Origin: Dermacoccus abyssi
GTDB taxonomy: Bacteria > Actinomycetota > Actinomycetes > Actinomycetales > Dermatophilaceae
NCBI RefSeq assembly: GCF_003515945.1
Contig: NZ_QWLM01000007.1
Coordinates: forward strand, 95,984-159,983
DNA: 64,000 nt
Reading direction: 5' to 3'
Shown piece after piece: positions 20,991 to 30,169 of the stretch. The translations under genes were made by a program, and so were the position numbers. How positions within the stretch are numbered: the first letter of the stretch is position 1; each line of letters begins with the position of its first letter. The notes beneath the pieces were generated by a model. The model was not told the DNA's origin and did no database searches. It saw nothing but the letters and a program-made list of their open reading frames with translations.

Positions 20991-22121
20991 TCAGGCAGCG
21001 CGGGCCCAGGCCGGACGGGTGACGTGGTCGTAGTAGTCGAGCAGCTTGTTCGTCATGCCGGCCCACGAGCGGTCGGCGACCTTGCGGACCGCGGAGGCGC
21101 CCATGCGCTCTCGCATGGCCTCGTCGGCGACGAGGGAACCCACGCTGCGTCGAAGGGCTCCTGGGGCTGACGGGTCGAAGAGCAGCCCCGTCACTCCCGG
21201 CTTCACGATGTCGAGCGGGCCGCCGGCAGCGGGCGCGACGACGGGCAGGCCGCTCGCCATGGCCTCCTGGAGCGTCTGCCCGAACGTCTCCTTCGTTCCC
21301 GTGTGGACGAAGACGTCGAAGCTCGCATAGCTGCGCGCCAGAGTCGCACCCTCCTGGCGGCCGAGGAAGTGTGCGTTCGGCACGAGGCGCTCGAGGTCGT
21401 CACGATCCGGGCCCTCGCCGACGATCGCGATGCTGATGCCAGGAAGGTCGGCGATCTCCTCGAGGCGGTGCAGTTCCTTCTCCGGCGCGAGTCGACCCAC
21501 GTAACCCACGATCACCTCGCCGTTGGGCGCGAGGCGTTCACGCAGGGCGAGCACTTGGGGGTCGGTCTTGAGCGTGGCGTCGAACTGCGTCGCGTCGACC
21601 CCGCGACCCCACAGGGCAACGCGCGGTACGCCGTGTTCTGCCAACTCGGCAGTGGCTGCGCTGCTCGGCGCGAGCGTCAGATCCGCCAACGAGTGGAGGT
21701 GACGCACCCAGCGCCACGACGTGCGGTGCGCGAAGTCGCCCAGCATGCCACCGTGCTGGGCGACGTAGCTCGGCATGTCCGTCTGGTAGATCGCCACACT
21801 CGGGATCGCGAGGTTGCGTGCAGCGGCGAGCGCGCGGGCGCCGAGCCCGAACGGCGAGGCGGCGTGAACGACATCAGGTGCGAACTGCAGCAGGATCTGC
21901 TCGAGTTGCTTTGTCGGCAAGCCCACGCGGAACGCGCGGACGGTGACGCTCGGCACCGTCTTCACGGCGAACCCGAGATAGTTCGACGGCGCAGGTCCGG
22001 GGCACACGACGAGCACCTCGTGGCCACCCTGAGCAGCGAGGCAGTCGAGCACCCGGCATACACTCGTGGTGACGCCGTTGAGGGTCGGCAGGAACGACTC
22101 GGTCACGATGGCGATGCGCAC
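20991..22121 (-). CDS. GT4 glycosyltransferase, GDP-mannose-dependent alpha-mannosyltransferase type
   Basis: The 376-residue protein begins with RIAIVTESFLPTLNGVTTSV, the N-terminal signature of the actinobacterial MgtA/PimB-like mannosyltransferases that use GDP-mannose to build lipomannan or related glycolipids. Other GT4 marks are VGYVGRLAPEKE, the nucleotide-binding entry, and VHTGTKETFGQTLQEAMASG with the EX7E-type motif that contacts the donor. I propose the GTG at 22121; an ATG at 22145 would add eight residues. It is divergent from manC, which makes GDP-mannose, and this pairing supports the donor assignment. The exact acceptor is unknown. Confidence 0.8.
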   Translation of the reverse strand: MRIAIVTESFLPTLNGVTTSVCRVLDCLAAQGGHEVLVVCPGPAPSNYLGFAVKTVPSVTVRAFRVGLPTKQLEQILLQFAPDVVHAASPFGLGARALAAARNLAIPSVAIYQTDMPSYVAQHGGMLGDFAHRTSWRWVRHLHSLADLTLAPSSAATAELAEHGVPRVALWGRGVDATQFDATLKTDPQVLALRERLAPNGEVIVGYVGRLAPEKELHRLEEIADLPGISIAIVGEGPDRDDLERLVPNAHFLGRQEGATLARSYASFDVFVHTGTKETFGQTLQEAMASGLPVVAPAAGGPLDIVKPGVTGLLFDPSAPGALRRSVGSLVADEAMRERMGASAVRKVADRSWAGMTNKLLDYYDHVTRPAWARAA

Positions 22122-22255
22122 ATGCTCATGACAGCCCTGTGACATGGCGCGTGCTTGGCGAAGGGATGAACGATGAGCGCACCGGAAGGTGATCGGCACG
22201 TGAACCCGCCTGAGCTCATCGGTAGGCCTGAAGCGGGGTTCTATGCCGAGTCCAT

Positions 22256-22261
22256 TACCGT
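22256..22261 (+). promoter_or_regulatory. Candidate -10 box for leaderless manC
   Basis: TACCGT ends seven bases before the ATG at 22269; no ribosome site is present. Confidence 0.4.
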
Positions 22262-22268
22262 TAGGCCC

Positions 22269-23375
22269 ATGCACGAAGCGCAGCACGGTCCGATTCCAGG
22301 TTTCTGGGGCGTCATTCCTGCCGGGGGCTCCGGCACGCGCCTGTGGCCCCTCTCGCGGGCCAACTCGCCCAAGTTCCTGCACGACCTCACGGGCTCGGGT
22401 CGCTCGCTCCTCCAGGGCACTGTCGACCGCCTCAAGCCGCTGTGCGGCGACAACCTGCTCATCGTGACCGGTGCGGCGCACGCCGAGGCCGTGCGCGAGC
22501 AACTCAGCGAACTCGGTGACGACGACCTGCTCGTCGAGCCCAGCCCGCGCGAATCGATGCCCGCCATCGGGCTCGCCGCGGCCATCCTCGCCCAGCGCGA
22601 CCCCGACGCGGTTCTCGGCTCGTTCGCCGCTGACCAGGTCGTCGGCGGCACCGACATCTTCGAGGCCACCGTGCGCCAGGCCGTCGAGGTGGCGCGCCAC
22701 GACTACCTCGTCACCGTCGCCATCAAGCCCACCTACCCGTCCACCGGATTCGGCTACATCCGGGCGGGCGCGAACATGCGCATCGAAGGCGCCCCCGACG
22801 CGACGATCGTCAAGGCCTTCGTCGAGAAGCCCGACGGCCCCACGGCGCAGGCCTACGTCGCCGTCGGCGAGTACTCCTGGAACGCCGGCATGTTCGTGGT
22901 CAAGGCAGCGACGCTCATGCAGATGATCGAGGATTACCAGCCCCGCCTAGCCGAGTACCTGCGGATCATCGCCGCCAACCCCTTCCGCCTCGCCGAACTG
23001 TGGCCGCGCCTGACGAAGATCGCCATCGACAACGCCATCGCCGAGCCCGCCGCCGTCGACGGTCGCGTCGCCACCGTGCCGGGAGATTTCTCCTGGGACG
23101 ATGTGGGCGACTTCGCGTCCCTCGCGTCGCTGCTCGTCGAGTCGGCGGAGGCGCCCGGCGTCAAGGTGCTCGGTGAGAGCGAACTCGTCGTCATGCAGGA
23201 CGCGACGGGAGTCGTCGCACCGCGCTCCGGGCGAACCGTCGTCGCCATGGGCCTCGAGGACATCGTCGTCGTCGACACCGTCGACGCCGTGCTCGTCACC
23301 ACCCGCGAGCGGGCGCAGGACGTCAAGCAGGTCGTCGAACAGCTCAAGCTGACGGGCCGCGAAGACCTCACCTGA
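22269..23375 (+). CDS. manC: Mannose-1-phosphate guanylyltransferase
   Basis: ManC makes GDP-mannose from GTP and mannose-1-phosphate. The 368-residue protein has the nucleotidyltransferase signature [20 protein letters not shown], the FVEKPD active-site segment, the WNAGMFV motif, and a C-terminal left-handed beta-helix region, but no fused phosphomannose isomerase. I chose ATG 22269 because it lies immediately upstream of the conserved domain and after a -10-like box; the frame continues upstream to 22173. The divergent mannosyltransferase probably uses its product. Confidence 0.9.
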   Translation: MHEAQHGPIPGFWGVIPAGGSGTRLWPLSRANSPKFLHDLTGSGRSLLQGTVDRLKPLCGDNLLIVTGAAHAEAVREQLSELGDDDLLVEPSPRESMPAIGLAAAILAQRDPDAVLGSFAADQVVGGTDIFEATVRQAVEVARHDYLVTVAIKPTYPSTGFGYIRAGANMRIEGAPDATIVKAFVEKPDGPTAQAYVAVGEYSWNAGMFVVKAATLMQMIEDYQPRLAEYLRIIAANPFRLAELWPRLTKIAIDNAIAEPAAVDGRVATVPGDFSWDDVGDFASLASLLVESAEAPGVKVLGESELVVMQDATGVVAPRSGRTVVAMGLEDIVVVDTVDAVLVTTRERAQDVKQVVEQLKLTGREDLT

Positions 23376-23408
23376 TCCACCGAGTGGAGCCACACGCGGC
23401 CGTTCGGG

Positions 23409-23414
23409 GACAAT
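23409..23414 (+). promoter_or_regulatory. Candidate -10 box for leaderless pyrD
   Basis: GACAAT ends six bases before the pyrD ATG. The first base departs from TANNNT, so this is a weaker case than the others. Confidence 0.35.
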
Positions 23415-23420
23415 GAACGT

Positions 23421-24539
23421 ATGAAACTCGATCTCGACGCCGTCCGCCGAGCGACCCTCACCCACGGGTACGAGCGCGCCATGCGCCCGGCCCTGTTCCG
23501 CATCGGCGGGGGAGATGCCGAGGCCGCACACCACGCGACCCTCCAGGCGATGGCGCAGTTCGGTTCGCTGCCCGCCGCCGGGCTCATCGCCGACGTCGTC
23601 GGAGCAGCCCTCGGCGCACCCGACGACGCCGTGACGATCGCGGGGATCCGCTTCCCGGGCCGCGTCGGCCTCGCCGCCGGCGTCGACAAGGACGGCGTCG
23701 CCGTCACCTCCTGGGGCGCGTTGGGCTTCGGCCACGTCGAGGTCGGCACCGTCACCGCCGAGGCGCAGCCGGGCAACCCGCAGCCGCGCCTGTTCCGCCT
23801 CAAGGCCAGTCACGGCCTCATCAACCGCATGGGGTTCAACAACGACGGCTCCCAGGCGCTCGCGGCCACACTGCGTCGCGCACGGTCGAGCGGCAACCTC
23901 TCGATTCCCGTCGGCGTCAGCCTCGGCAAGACGAAGACGACGCCCGTCGAGGAAGCCACACGCGACTACCTCACGTCGCTCGGGCGGCTCAGCGGCCTGG
24001 CTGACTACTTCGCCGTCAACGTCTCCAGCCCCAACACGCCCGGCCTGCGGACCCTGCAGGACAAGGCGCCGCTTCTCGAACTGCTCCAGTCGATCACCGC
24101 TCGCGAACGCAACCTCGCGGCCGAACGCGGCGCGCATCCGACGCCCGTCTTCGTCAAGATCGCCCCCGACCTCACCGAGGACGCCCTCGAGGACGTGCTC
24201 GAGGTGGCCCACGGCTCGGGTGTCTCCGGCCTCATCGCGACGAACACGACGCTCGCGCGTGACGGCCTCGCCCGCGCCGACCTCACCCTTGCGTCCGAGG
24301 CCGGCGGTCTCTCGGGTGCCCCGCTGACGCGTCGCGCCCGCGAGGTCGTCGGGTTCCTCGCGAGTCGCACTCAGCTGCCCATCATCGGGGTCGGCGGCAT
24401 CATGTCCGCCGACGACGGTCTCGCGCTCATGGACTCCGGCGCCGACCTGCTCCAGGTCTACAGCGGCTTCATCTACAAGGGGCCGGGCCTCGTCCGCGAT
24501 CTCAACGAGGCCCTGCGCACGCGAGCCCGCCGCGGCTGA
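23421..24539 (+). CDS. pyrD: Dihydroorotate dehydrogenase (quinone), class 2
   Basis: PyrD oxidises dihydroorotate to orotate in pyrimidine synthesis and passes electrons to menaquinone. The 372-residue length with an N-terminal helical extension (RPALFRIGGGDAEAAHH) is typical of the membrane-associated class 2. FMN-domain motifs are VGLAAGVDKDG, GFGHVEVGTVT, NRMGFNNDG, NVSSPNTPGLR with the catalytic Ser of class 2 enzymes, and IIGVGGIMSADD. It stands alone between manC and the acyl-CoA mutase. Confidence 0.95.
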   Translation: MKLDLDAVRRATLTHGYERAMRPALFRIGGGDAEAAHHATLQAMAQFGSLPAAGLIADVVGAALGAPDDAVTIAGIRFPGRVGLAAGVDKDGVAVTSWGALGFGHVEVGTVTAEAQPGNPQPRLFRLKASHGLINRMGFNNDGSQALAATLRRARSSGNLSIPVGVSLGKTKTTPVEEATRDYLTSLGRLSGLADYFAVNVSSPNTPGLRTLQDKAPLLELLQSITARERNLAAERGAHPTPVFVKIAPDLTEDALEDVLEVAHGSGVSGLIATNTTLARDGLARADLTLASEAGGLSGAPLTRRAREVVGFLASRTQLPIIGVGGIMSADDGLALMDSGADLLQVYSGFIYKGPGLVRDLNEALRTRARRG

Positions 24540-24588
24540 ACCTTCCACAGGGCCAATCGGTTCGGCCCCTCGCGCCCGGTCCGCCGGA

Positions 24589-24594
24589 TAAGGT
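24589..24594 (+). promoter_or_regulatory. Candidate -10 box for leaderless acyl-CoA mutase gene
   Basis: TAAGGT ends six bases before ATG 24601, with no Shine-Dalgarno sequence. Confidence 0.5.
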
Positions 24595-24600
24595 GCGGCT

Positions 24601-26199
24601 ATGAGTGGCGCAACGGATCGCAGTCGGATGACGGAGTCGGGGCTCGGGCTCAAGCCCGTGTACACGGCGAACGATCTTTCGGGGTTCAACGCCGACGAAC
24701 GACTCGGCAATCCGGGGGAGTACCCGTTCACCCGCGGCGTGTACCCCTCGATGTACACCGGTCGCCCCTGGACGATGCGCCAGTACGCCGGCTTCGGCAC
24801 CGCCCGGGAGAGCAACCAGCGCTACCACGAGCTCGTCGCCAACGGCACCGGCGGCCTCTCCGTCGCCTTCGACCTGCCGACCCAGATGGGCTACGACTCG
24901 GATGCGGCTCTCGCGCACGGTGAGGTCGGCAAGGTCGGCGTCGCCATCGACTCGCTCGACGACATGCTCGTTCTCTTCGACGGCCTGCCGCTCGACGAGG
25001 TCTCCACCTCGATGACGATCAACGCGCCGGCCTCGAGCCTGCTGCTCATGTACCAGCTCGCCGCGGAACGTCAGGGCATCCCGGGAGCCAAGCTCACCGG
25101 AACGATCCAGAACGACGTGCTCAAGGAGTACATCGCGCGCGGCACGTACATCTACCCGCCGGCCGAATCCCTGCGCCTCATCTCGAACATCTTCGAGTAC
25201 TGCCACAAGGAGATTCCGCGCTGGAACACGATCTCCATCTCGGGCTACCACATGGCCGAGGCGGGAGCGACGCCCGCGCAGGAGATCGCCTTCACCCTGG
25301 CCAACGCCAAGGAGTACGTGCGCGCCGCGCTCGCGGCCGGCCTCGACGTCGACGACTTCGCCCCGCGCCTGTCGTTCTTCTTCGTCGCCCGCACGACGCT
25401 GCTCGAGGAGGTCGCCAAGTTCCGCGCGGCCAGGCGCCTGTGGGCGCGCATCATGCGCGAGGAGTTCGGTTCGAAGAACCCGAAGTCGCAGATGCTGCGC
25501 TTCCACACCCAAACAGCAGGCGTGCAGCTCACCGCGCAGCAGCCCGAGGTCAACCTCGTGCGCGTCGCGCTGCAGGGCCTCGGCGCCGTGCTCGGCGGTA
25601 CGCAGAGCCTGCACACCAACTCGTACGACGAGGCCATCGCTCTGCCCACGGCCAAGGCGGCCCGCCTCGCCCTGCGCACCCAGCAGATCCTTGCGTTCGA
25701 GACCGACGTGACGAAGACCGTCGACCCGTTCGCAGGCAGTTACGTCGTGGAGTCGATGACGAACGACCTCGAGGAGGAGGCGCTCGCGCTCATCCAGGCC
25801 GTCGAGGACAAGGGCGGCGCCGTCAAGGCCATCGAAGAGGGCTTCCAGAAGACCGAGATCGAGAAGAGCGCCTACGACGTGGCGCTGCAGATCGACCACG
25901 GCGAGCGCGTCGTCGTCGGCGTCAACCGCTACCAGCTCGACGAGGAGGAGCCCTACGAGCCCCTTCGCGTCGACCCGGCCATCGAGGCCGAGCAGTGCGA
26001 GCGGCTTGCGCAGCTGCGCAAGAACCGTGACCAGAGCGTCGTCGACGCAGCCCTCGAGAAGATGCAGAAGGCCGCGCAGGGCAACGACAACGTCCTGTGG
26101 CCCATGCGTGACGCCCACGCCGCCGGCGCCACTGGTGGCGAGGTCAGCGACGCTCTGCGCGAGGTCTGGGGGAAGTACGTCCCGCAGGATGTGTTCTGA
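24601..26199 (+). CDS. Methylmalonyl-CoA mutase family, large (substrate-binding) subunit
   Basis: This 532-residue protein is the TIM-barrel half of a B12-dependent acyl-CoA mutase; it ends without the cobalamin-binding DxHxxG domain, which must be on a separate small subunit not in this window. The barrel motifs are [12 protein letters not shown] (near residue 58), [12 protein letters not shown], the [19 protein letters not shown] stretch, SGYHMAEAG with the catalytic His, and [14 protein letters not shown]. The Tyr in QYAGF and Arg in YIARGTY match methylmalonyl-CoA mutase, whereas isobutyryl-CoA mutase has Phe and Gln there, as I recall; FDLPTQ instead of FDLATH resembles ethylmalonyl-CoA-type enzymes. 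Exact substrate therefore remains open. Confidence 0.8.
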   Translation: MSGATDRSRMTESGLGLKPVYTANDLSGFNADERLGNPGEYPFTRGVYPSMYTGRPWTMRQYAGFGTARESNQRYHELVANGTGGLSVAFDLPTQMGYDSDAALAHGEVGKVGVAIDSLDDMLVLFDGLPLDEVSTSMTINAPASSLLLMYQLAAERQGIPGAKLTGTIQNDVLKEYIARGTYIYPPAESLRLISNIFEYCHKEIPRWNTISISGYHMAEAGATPAQEIAFTLANAKEYVRAALAAGLDVDDFAPRLSFFFVARTTLLEEVAKFRAARRLWARIMREEFGSKNPKSQMLRFHTQTAGVQLTAQQPEVNLVRVALQGLGAVLGGTQSLHTNSYDEAIALPTAKAARLALRTQQILAFETDVTKTVDPFAGSYVVESMTNDLEEEALALIQAVEDKGGAVKAIEEGFQKTEIEKSAYDVALQIDHGERVVVGVNRYQLDEEEPYEPLRVDPAIEAEQCERLAQLRKNRDQSVVDAALEKMQKAAQGNDNVLWPMRDAHAAGATGGEVSDALREVWGKYVPQDVF

Positions 26200-26235
26200 G
26201 CCGGTGCTGATCCGCTCGTTCGACGACATGAGGAG

Positions 26236-26766
26236 ATGGTGGCGCTGAGTCGCCCGAAACTGTCACAGGCAGGGCTCGGTCAGCGCATCGCGACCATCGC
26301 GTTGCTGCTGCTTGCCCTCATTGCCGCCATCGCGTTGCTCTCGCGTGGCTCGGATGACGGCCGATCGTCCGGGCCCGCGCCCTCGCCGTTCACAGCGCAG
26401 AGCTACGGCAGCGACACTTCCGCCTCGGGCGGGTCGGACGGCTCGAGTTCTTCACCCTCGTCGTCGCAGGCGAGGGGTGGGGAGGACGGCCTCGCCACCG
26501 TGCGTCTGTCGCAACTGCCGCGTCAGGCTCGAGAGACGGTGGCGCTCATCGACGACGGTGGGCCCTACCCCTACCGCCGTGACGGCGTCGTCTTCGGCAA
26601 TCGCGAACGGATCCTCCCGCGCCAGGCGCCCGGCTGGTATCACGAGTACACGGTGAGCACCCCGGGCTCGTCCGACCGCGGGGCGCGCAGGATCGTCACG
26701 GGCAAGGACGGCACGATGTATTACACGGACGATCATTACGAGACGTTCAGGAGGGTCGTGCGATGA
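26236..26766 (+). CDS. Guanyl-specific ribonuclease (RNase Sa/barnase superfamily), membrane-anchored or secreted
   Basis: The 176-residue protein has a short cytoplasmic start, a hydrophobic segment (about residues 18-35), a Ser/Gly-rich linker, then a ribonuclease domain of about 95 residues. In that domain RREDGVVFGNRE-like sequence (YRRDGVVFGNRE), WYHEYTVSTPG with the catalytic Glu, RRIVTG with the Arg, and YYTDDHYETF with the catalytic His line up with RNase Sa. It cleaves RNA after guanosine outside the cell or at its surface. ATG 26236 touches the GGAG ribosome site, so GTG 26239 is an alternative start. The stop overlaps the inhibitor gene (ATGA). Confidence 0.85.
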   Translation: MVALSRPKLSQAGLGQRIATIALLLLALIAAIALLSRGSDDGRSSGPAPSPFTAQSYGSDTSASGGSDGSSSSPSSSQARGGEDGLATVRLSQLPRQARETVALIDDGGPYPYRRDGVVFGNRERILPRQAPGWYHEYTVSTPGSSDRGARRIVTGKDGTMYYTDDHYETFRRVVR

Positions 26767-27242
26767 CGACCGCAGCGGTACGAGACCTCGTGACGGCGGG
26801 ACGTGGCGGCTGGGTGCCGCGCGGCCTCGTGGGCCCGACGGCCGACGAACTGCGAACGATCTGCGCCGACTCCGGGTGGGCGTTCGCCGAGGTGACGTTG
26901 AACGGCGTCGTCGACAAGAAGGGGCTGATGCGCACCCTCGCCCAACAGCTCGGCCTTCCCGACCACTTCGGGCACAACTGGGACGCGCTCGCGGACTGCC
27001 TCGCGGATCTGGCCCCCGAAGCTCCCGGCGTCGTCCTGCGTCTGCGCGGGTTGTGGCGCATTCCCGAACCGCTCGTCGAGCCGCTCGTCGAGGTTCTCGA
27101 CGAGCGCGTAGGCGCTGCCATCCATCGCGACGACCTCGAGGCCGGGCGGCCGATTGCGGGGGAGGGGTCGGACGACGGAGTTCCGCACGCTTCCGCGCCG
27201 CTGCTCATCGTGGCCGACCCACCTCTTCCGGTGCGTCGCTGA
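26763..27242 (+). CDS. Barstar-family ribonuclease inhibitor
   Basis: The 159-residue cytoplasmic protein has the barstar core: FAEVTLNGVVDKKGLMRTLA, then LGLPDHFGHNWDALADCL, the family hallmark (FGxNWDAL) whose helix and acidic residues plug the ribonuclease active site. A roughly 30-residue N-terminal and a longer C-terminal extension are not part of the core. It overlaps the ribonuclease gene by four bases, so inhibitor and enzyme are made together and the cell is protected before export. Confidence 0.85.
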   Translation: MTTAAVRDLVTAGRGGWVPRGLVGPTADELRTICADSGWAFAEVTLNGVVDKKGLMRTLAQQLGLPDHFGHNWDALADCLADLAPEAPGVVLRLRGLWRIPEPLVEPLVEVLDERVGAAIHRDDLEAGRPIAGEGSDDGVPHASAPLLIVADPPLPVRR

Positions 27243-27329
27243 GCACTTATCACACGAAGGAATCCGGGCGGTGGATAACGGTTAGGTCACCACTCGTCAT
27301 CCGCCCTTATTGTCCCTGTGACTCGCGGG

Positions 27330-27335
27330 TACGCT
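27330..27335 (+). promoter_or_regulatory. Candidate -10 box of the nucleoside transport operon
   Basis: TACGCT about 77 bases before the GTG of the substrate-binding lipoprotein gene. Unlike its leaderless neighbours this gene has a proper ribosome site (AAGGAG, seven bases before GTG), fitting a leadered transcript. No clear -35 box. Confidence 0.35.
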
Positions 27336-27411
27336 TGGTGGGTTGGCAGTCGTGACTGCGACGCCCGATCTGCTCGACGGCCCTCGCGCCGCTTAACCCA
27401 AGGAGTGCCCC

Positions 27412-28467
27412 GTGAAGCGGGTTGTTTCCATCGCTGCCGCCGTCGCTATGACGGCCGGCCTCGCCGCCTGTGGTTCGAACGACAAGTCCGCCGGCGGTTC
27501 CGGCAACGGTTCCTCGGGTTCCGAGTTCAAGGCCGCCATCGCCTTCGACGTGGGCGGTCGTGGTGACCACTCCTTCAACGACGCCTCGTACGCGGGTATG
27601 GAAGCGGCGAAGAAGAAGATCCCGAACCTCAAGATCACGACCGCCGAGGCCGGCGAGGGTGAGAACGACCAGGCTCGCGAGAACCGTCTCAGCCAGCTCG
27701 CGGCGTCGGGCAACAAGGCGATCGTCGCGGTCGGCTTCGTCTACGCCAAGTCCATCGGCAACGTCGCCAAGAAGTACCCGAACGTGAAGTTCGCCATCAT
27801 CGACGACGCGTCGCCCGACTCCAAGGGCACGAACGTCGAGCAGATCACCTTCAAGGAGCACGAGGCGTCCTACCTCGCCGGCGTCGCCGCCGCGAAGATG
27901 AGCAAGACGGGCCACATCGGCTTCGTCGGTGGCGTCAACGTTCCGCTGATCCAGAAGTTCGAGGCCGGTTACTTCGCGGGCGCCAAGCACGCCAACCCGA
28001 AGATCAAGATCGACAAGACGTACCTCACGCCGGCCGGTGACTTCAGCGGCTTCGCTGCTCCGGACAAGGGCAAGGCCTCGGCCAACTCGATGTTCCAGAA
28101 GGGCGCCGACATCGTCTACGCCGCTGCCGGCAAGTCGGGTGACGGCGTCATCCAGGCCGCGCACTCCGCGGGCAAGTGGGCCATCGGTGTCGACTCCGAC
28201 CAGGCCCTGACGGCCGACAAGTCCGTCGCCGGCTCGGTGCTCACCTCCGCCATGAAGAACTGCTCCGGAACGGTCGAGGACTTCGTCAACTCCGTCAAGG
28301 ACGACAAGTTCTCCGGCGGCAACAAGGAGTTCGGCCTCAAGGAGGACGGCGTCTCGCTGGCCACGACGGGCAACCACCTGTCGGCCGAGGCGAAGAAGGC
28401 TGTCGACGACGCCAAGAAGGAGATCGTCGAGGGCAAGGTCAAGGTTTCCCCGACCCCGTCCAAGTAA
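27412..28467 (+). CDS. BMP/PnrA-family nucleoside-binding lipoprotein
   Basis: The 351-residue protein is the extracellular substrate-binding part of an ABC importer. It starts with a lipoprotein signal peptide whose lipobox is GLAAC (Cys at about residue 21), then a Gly/Ser linker. The Bmp fold is shown by AFDVGGRGDHSFNDASYAG, GFVYAKSIGNVAKKYPNVKF and GVDSDQALT. Family members (PnrA, Med, BmpA) bind purine and other nucleosides, and the downstream cytidine deaminase, thymidine phosphorylase and adenosine deaminase genes strongly support nucleosides as substrate. GTG 27412 has an AAGGAG site. Confidence 0.9.
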   Translation: MKRVVSIAAAVAMTAGLAACGSNDKSAGGSGNGSSGSEFKAAIAFDVGGRGDHSFNDASYAGMEAAKKKIPNLKITTAEAGEGENDQARENRLSQLAASGNKAIVAVGFVYAKSIGNVAKKYPNVKFAIIDDASPDSKGTNVEQITFKEHEASYLAGVAAAKMSKTGHIGFVGGVNVPLIQKFEAGYFAGAKHANPKIKIDKTYLTPAGDFSGFAAPDKGKASANSMFQKGADIVYAAAGKSGDGVIQAAHSAGKWAIGVDSDQALTADKSVAGSVLTSAMKNCSGTVEDFVNSVKDDKFSGGNKEFGLKEDGVSLATTGNHLSAEAKKAVDDAKKEIVEGKVKVSPTPSK

Positions 28468-28479
28468 TTCCACAACGGC

Positions 28480-28520
28480 TCAAGGTCCGGCATGCGGGTA
28501 TCCTGCGTGCCGGACCTTGA
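28480..28520 (+). promoter_or_regulatory. Long intercistronic stem-loop between binding protein and ABC ATPase genes
   Basis: A 17-bp stem (28480-28496 with 28504-28520, including two G-U pairs) with a seven-base loop sits 12 bases after the lipoprotein stop. There is no U-run. Such stems in transporter operons stabilise the upstream mRNA or attenuate read-through, giving more binding protein than ATPase and permeases. Confidence 0.65.
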
Positions 28521-28534
28521 CGGTTTGACCAGGA

Positions 28535-30169
28535 GTGTGCGTCATCGACACCACCGACACCCCCGAAGCGCCCACCGGCGTGAGCGGCATCGCCGTCGCC
28601 GATGTGACGGCGCCCCCGAGCGGGGCCCTCGCCGTCGACCTCGACGGCATCACGAAGCGATTCCCCGGCGTCGTCGCCAACAAGGACCTGCACCTGCAGG
28701 TCGCGCGCGGCACGATCCACGCCATCGTCGGCGAGAACGGTGCCGGTAAGTCGACGCTCATGAAGATCCTTTACGGCGTGCAGAAGCCGGACGAAGGCAC
28801 GATCCGCATCAACGGCGACGAGGTCTCCTTCTCCTCCCCGAAGGACGCCATCAAGGCCGGCGTCGGCATGGTGTTCCAGCACTTCATGCTGGCCGACAAC
28901 CTCACGGTGCTCGAGAACGTCGTCCTCGGCGCCGAGAAGCTGCACGGCATCGGCTCCAAGGCCCGTGACGAGATCAAGCGCATCTCCGACGCCTACGGCC
29001 TCGACGTGCGCCCCGAGATGATGGTCGCCGACCTCGGCGTCGGCGCCCGCCAGCGCGTGGAGATCCTCAAGGTTCTCTACCGCGGCGCCAAGATCCTCAT
29101 CCTCGACGAGCCCACGGCCGTGCTCGTGCCGCAGGAGGTCGACGAACTCTTCGGCAACCTCAAGGAGATGAAGTCCGAGGGCCTCACCGTCCTGTTCATC
29201 TCGCACAAGCTCGACGAGGTGCGCGGCGTCGCCGACGACATCACCGTCATCCGCCGCGGCACGACCATCGACCGCGTCAAGAGCTCGTCGGTGACGAGCA
29301 AACAGCTCGCCGAGCTCATGGTCGGTTCGCAGCTGCCGACGCCCGAGACGCAGGAGTCGACGGTCACCGACCGCGTCGTCATGCAGATCACCGACGTCAC
29401 GCTCGCCGATCCGGCCGGTGGCCCCGCGCTGCTGTCCGACCTCGACCTCACGATCCACGCCGGTGAGGTGCTCGGTATTGCAGGTGTCGAGGGCAACGGC
29501 CAGGCCGAGCTCGTCGAGACGATCCTCGGCATGCGCCGCGCGGACGCCGGCACCGTCGTCGTCGAGAACGACGACATCACGGCGTGGCCCACGCGTCGCA
29601 TCCGTGAGAACGGCATCGGCTACATCCCCGAGGACCGTCACCGCCACGCCCTGCTTCTCGGCGCGCCGCTTTGGGAGAACCGCATGCTCGGCCACCAGCG
29701 TCAGGAGCCGGCGAGCAAGGGCTGGCGTCTCACGCCCAAGGCCGCGAAGGACGACACGCAGCGCATCGTCGAGGCCTACGACGTGCGTACGCCGAGCATC
29801 GACGTCACCGCCGGTTCGCTCTCGGGTGGTAACCAGCAGAAGCTCATCTTCGGCCGCGAGATGTCGCACGCCCCGCGCGTGCTCGTCGCCGCCCACCCCA
29901 CCCGTGGTGTCGACGTCGGCGCCCAGTCGGCGATCTGGGACCACATCAAGGACGCCCGCCGCGAGGGTCTCGCCGTGCTCCTCATCTCCGCGGACCTCGA
30001 CGAGCTCATCGGTCTGTCCGACACGATCCGCGTCATCCTGCGCGGCAAGCTCTCGGGTGAGTTCGACCCGAAGACAGTCACCGCCGAGCAGCTCGGTGCC
30101 GCCATGACGGGTGCCAACACCCCCGAGAACGCCACCACCGTCGATGCGCAGGAGGAAGCTGCACGATGA
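28535..30169 (+). CDS. ABC transporter ATP-binding protein (nucleoside type, two ATPase domains)
   Basis: The 544-residue protein energises nucleoside import. Domain 1 has Walker A GENGAGKST (near residue 70), Q-loop VFQHFML and Walker B KILILDEPTA. Domain 2 lacks a normal Walker A (GVEGNGQAEL), as usual for this class, but has the SLSGGNQQK signature and a Walker B-like VLVAAHPTRGVD, where Ala-His replaces Asp-Glu. The organisation is that of the RbsA/Mgl-like and PnrB-type ATPases. The start at GTG 28535 directly touches the AGGAG site; a downstream GTG (about 28580) with the remaining N-terminus intact is possible. It overlaps the first permease (ATGA). Confidence 0.9.
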   Translation: MCVIDTTDTPEAPTGVSGIAVADVTAPPSGALAVDLDGITKRFPGVVANKDLHLQVARGTIHAIVGENGAGKSTLMKILYGVQKPDEGTIRINGDEVSFSSPKDAIKAGVGMVFQHFMLADNLTVLENVVLGAEKLHGIGSKARDEIKRISDAYGLDVRPEMMVADLGVGARQRVEILKVLYRGAKILILDEPTAVLVPQEVDELFGNLKEMKSEGLTVLFISHKLDEVRGVADDITVIRRGTTIDRVKSSSVTSKQLAELMVGSQLPTPETQESTVTDRVVMQITDVTLADPAGGPALLSDLDLTIHAGEVLGIAGVEGNGQAELVETILGMRRADAGTVVVENDDITAWPTRRIRENGIGYIPEDRHRHALLLGAPLWENRMLGHQRQEPASKGWRLTPKAAKDDTQRIVEAYDVRTPSIDVTAGSLSGGNQQKLIFGREMSHAPRVLVAAHPTRGVDVGAQSAIWDHIKDARREGLAVLLISADLDELIGLSDTIRVILRGKLSGEFDPKTVTAEQLGAAMTGANTPENATTVDAQEEAAR

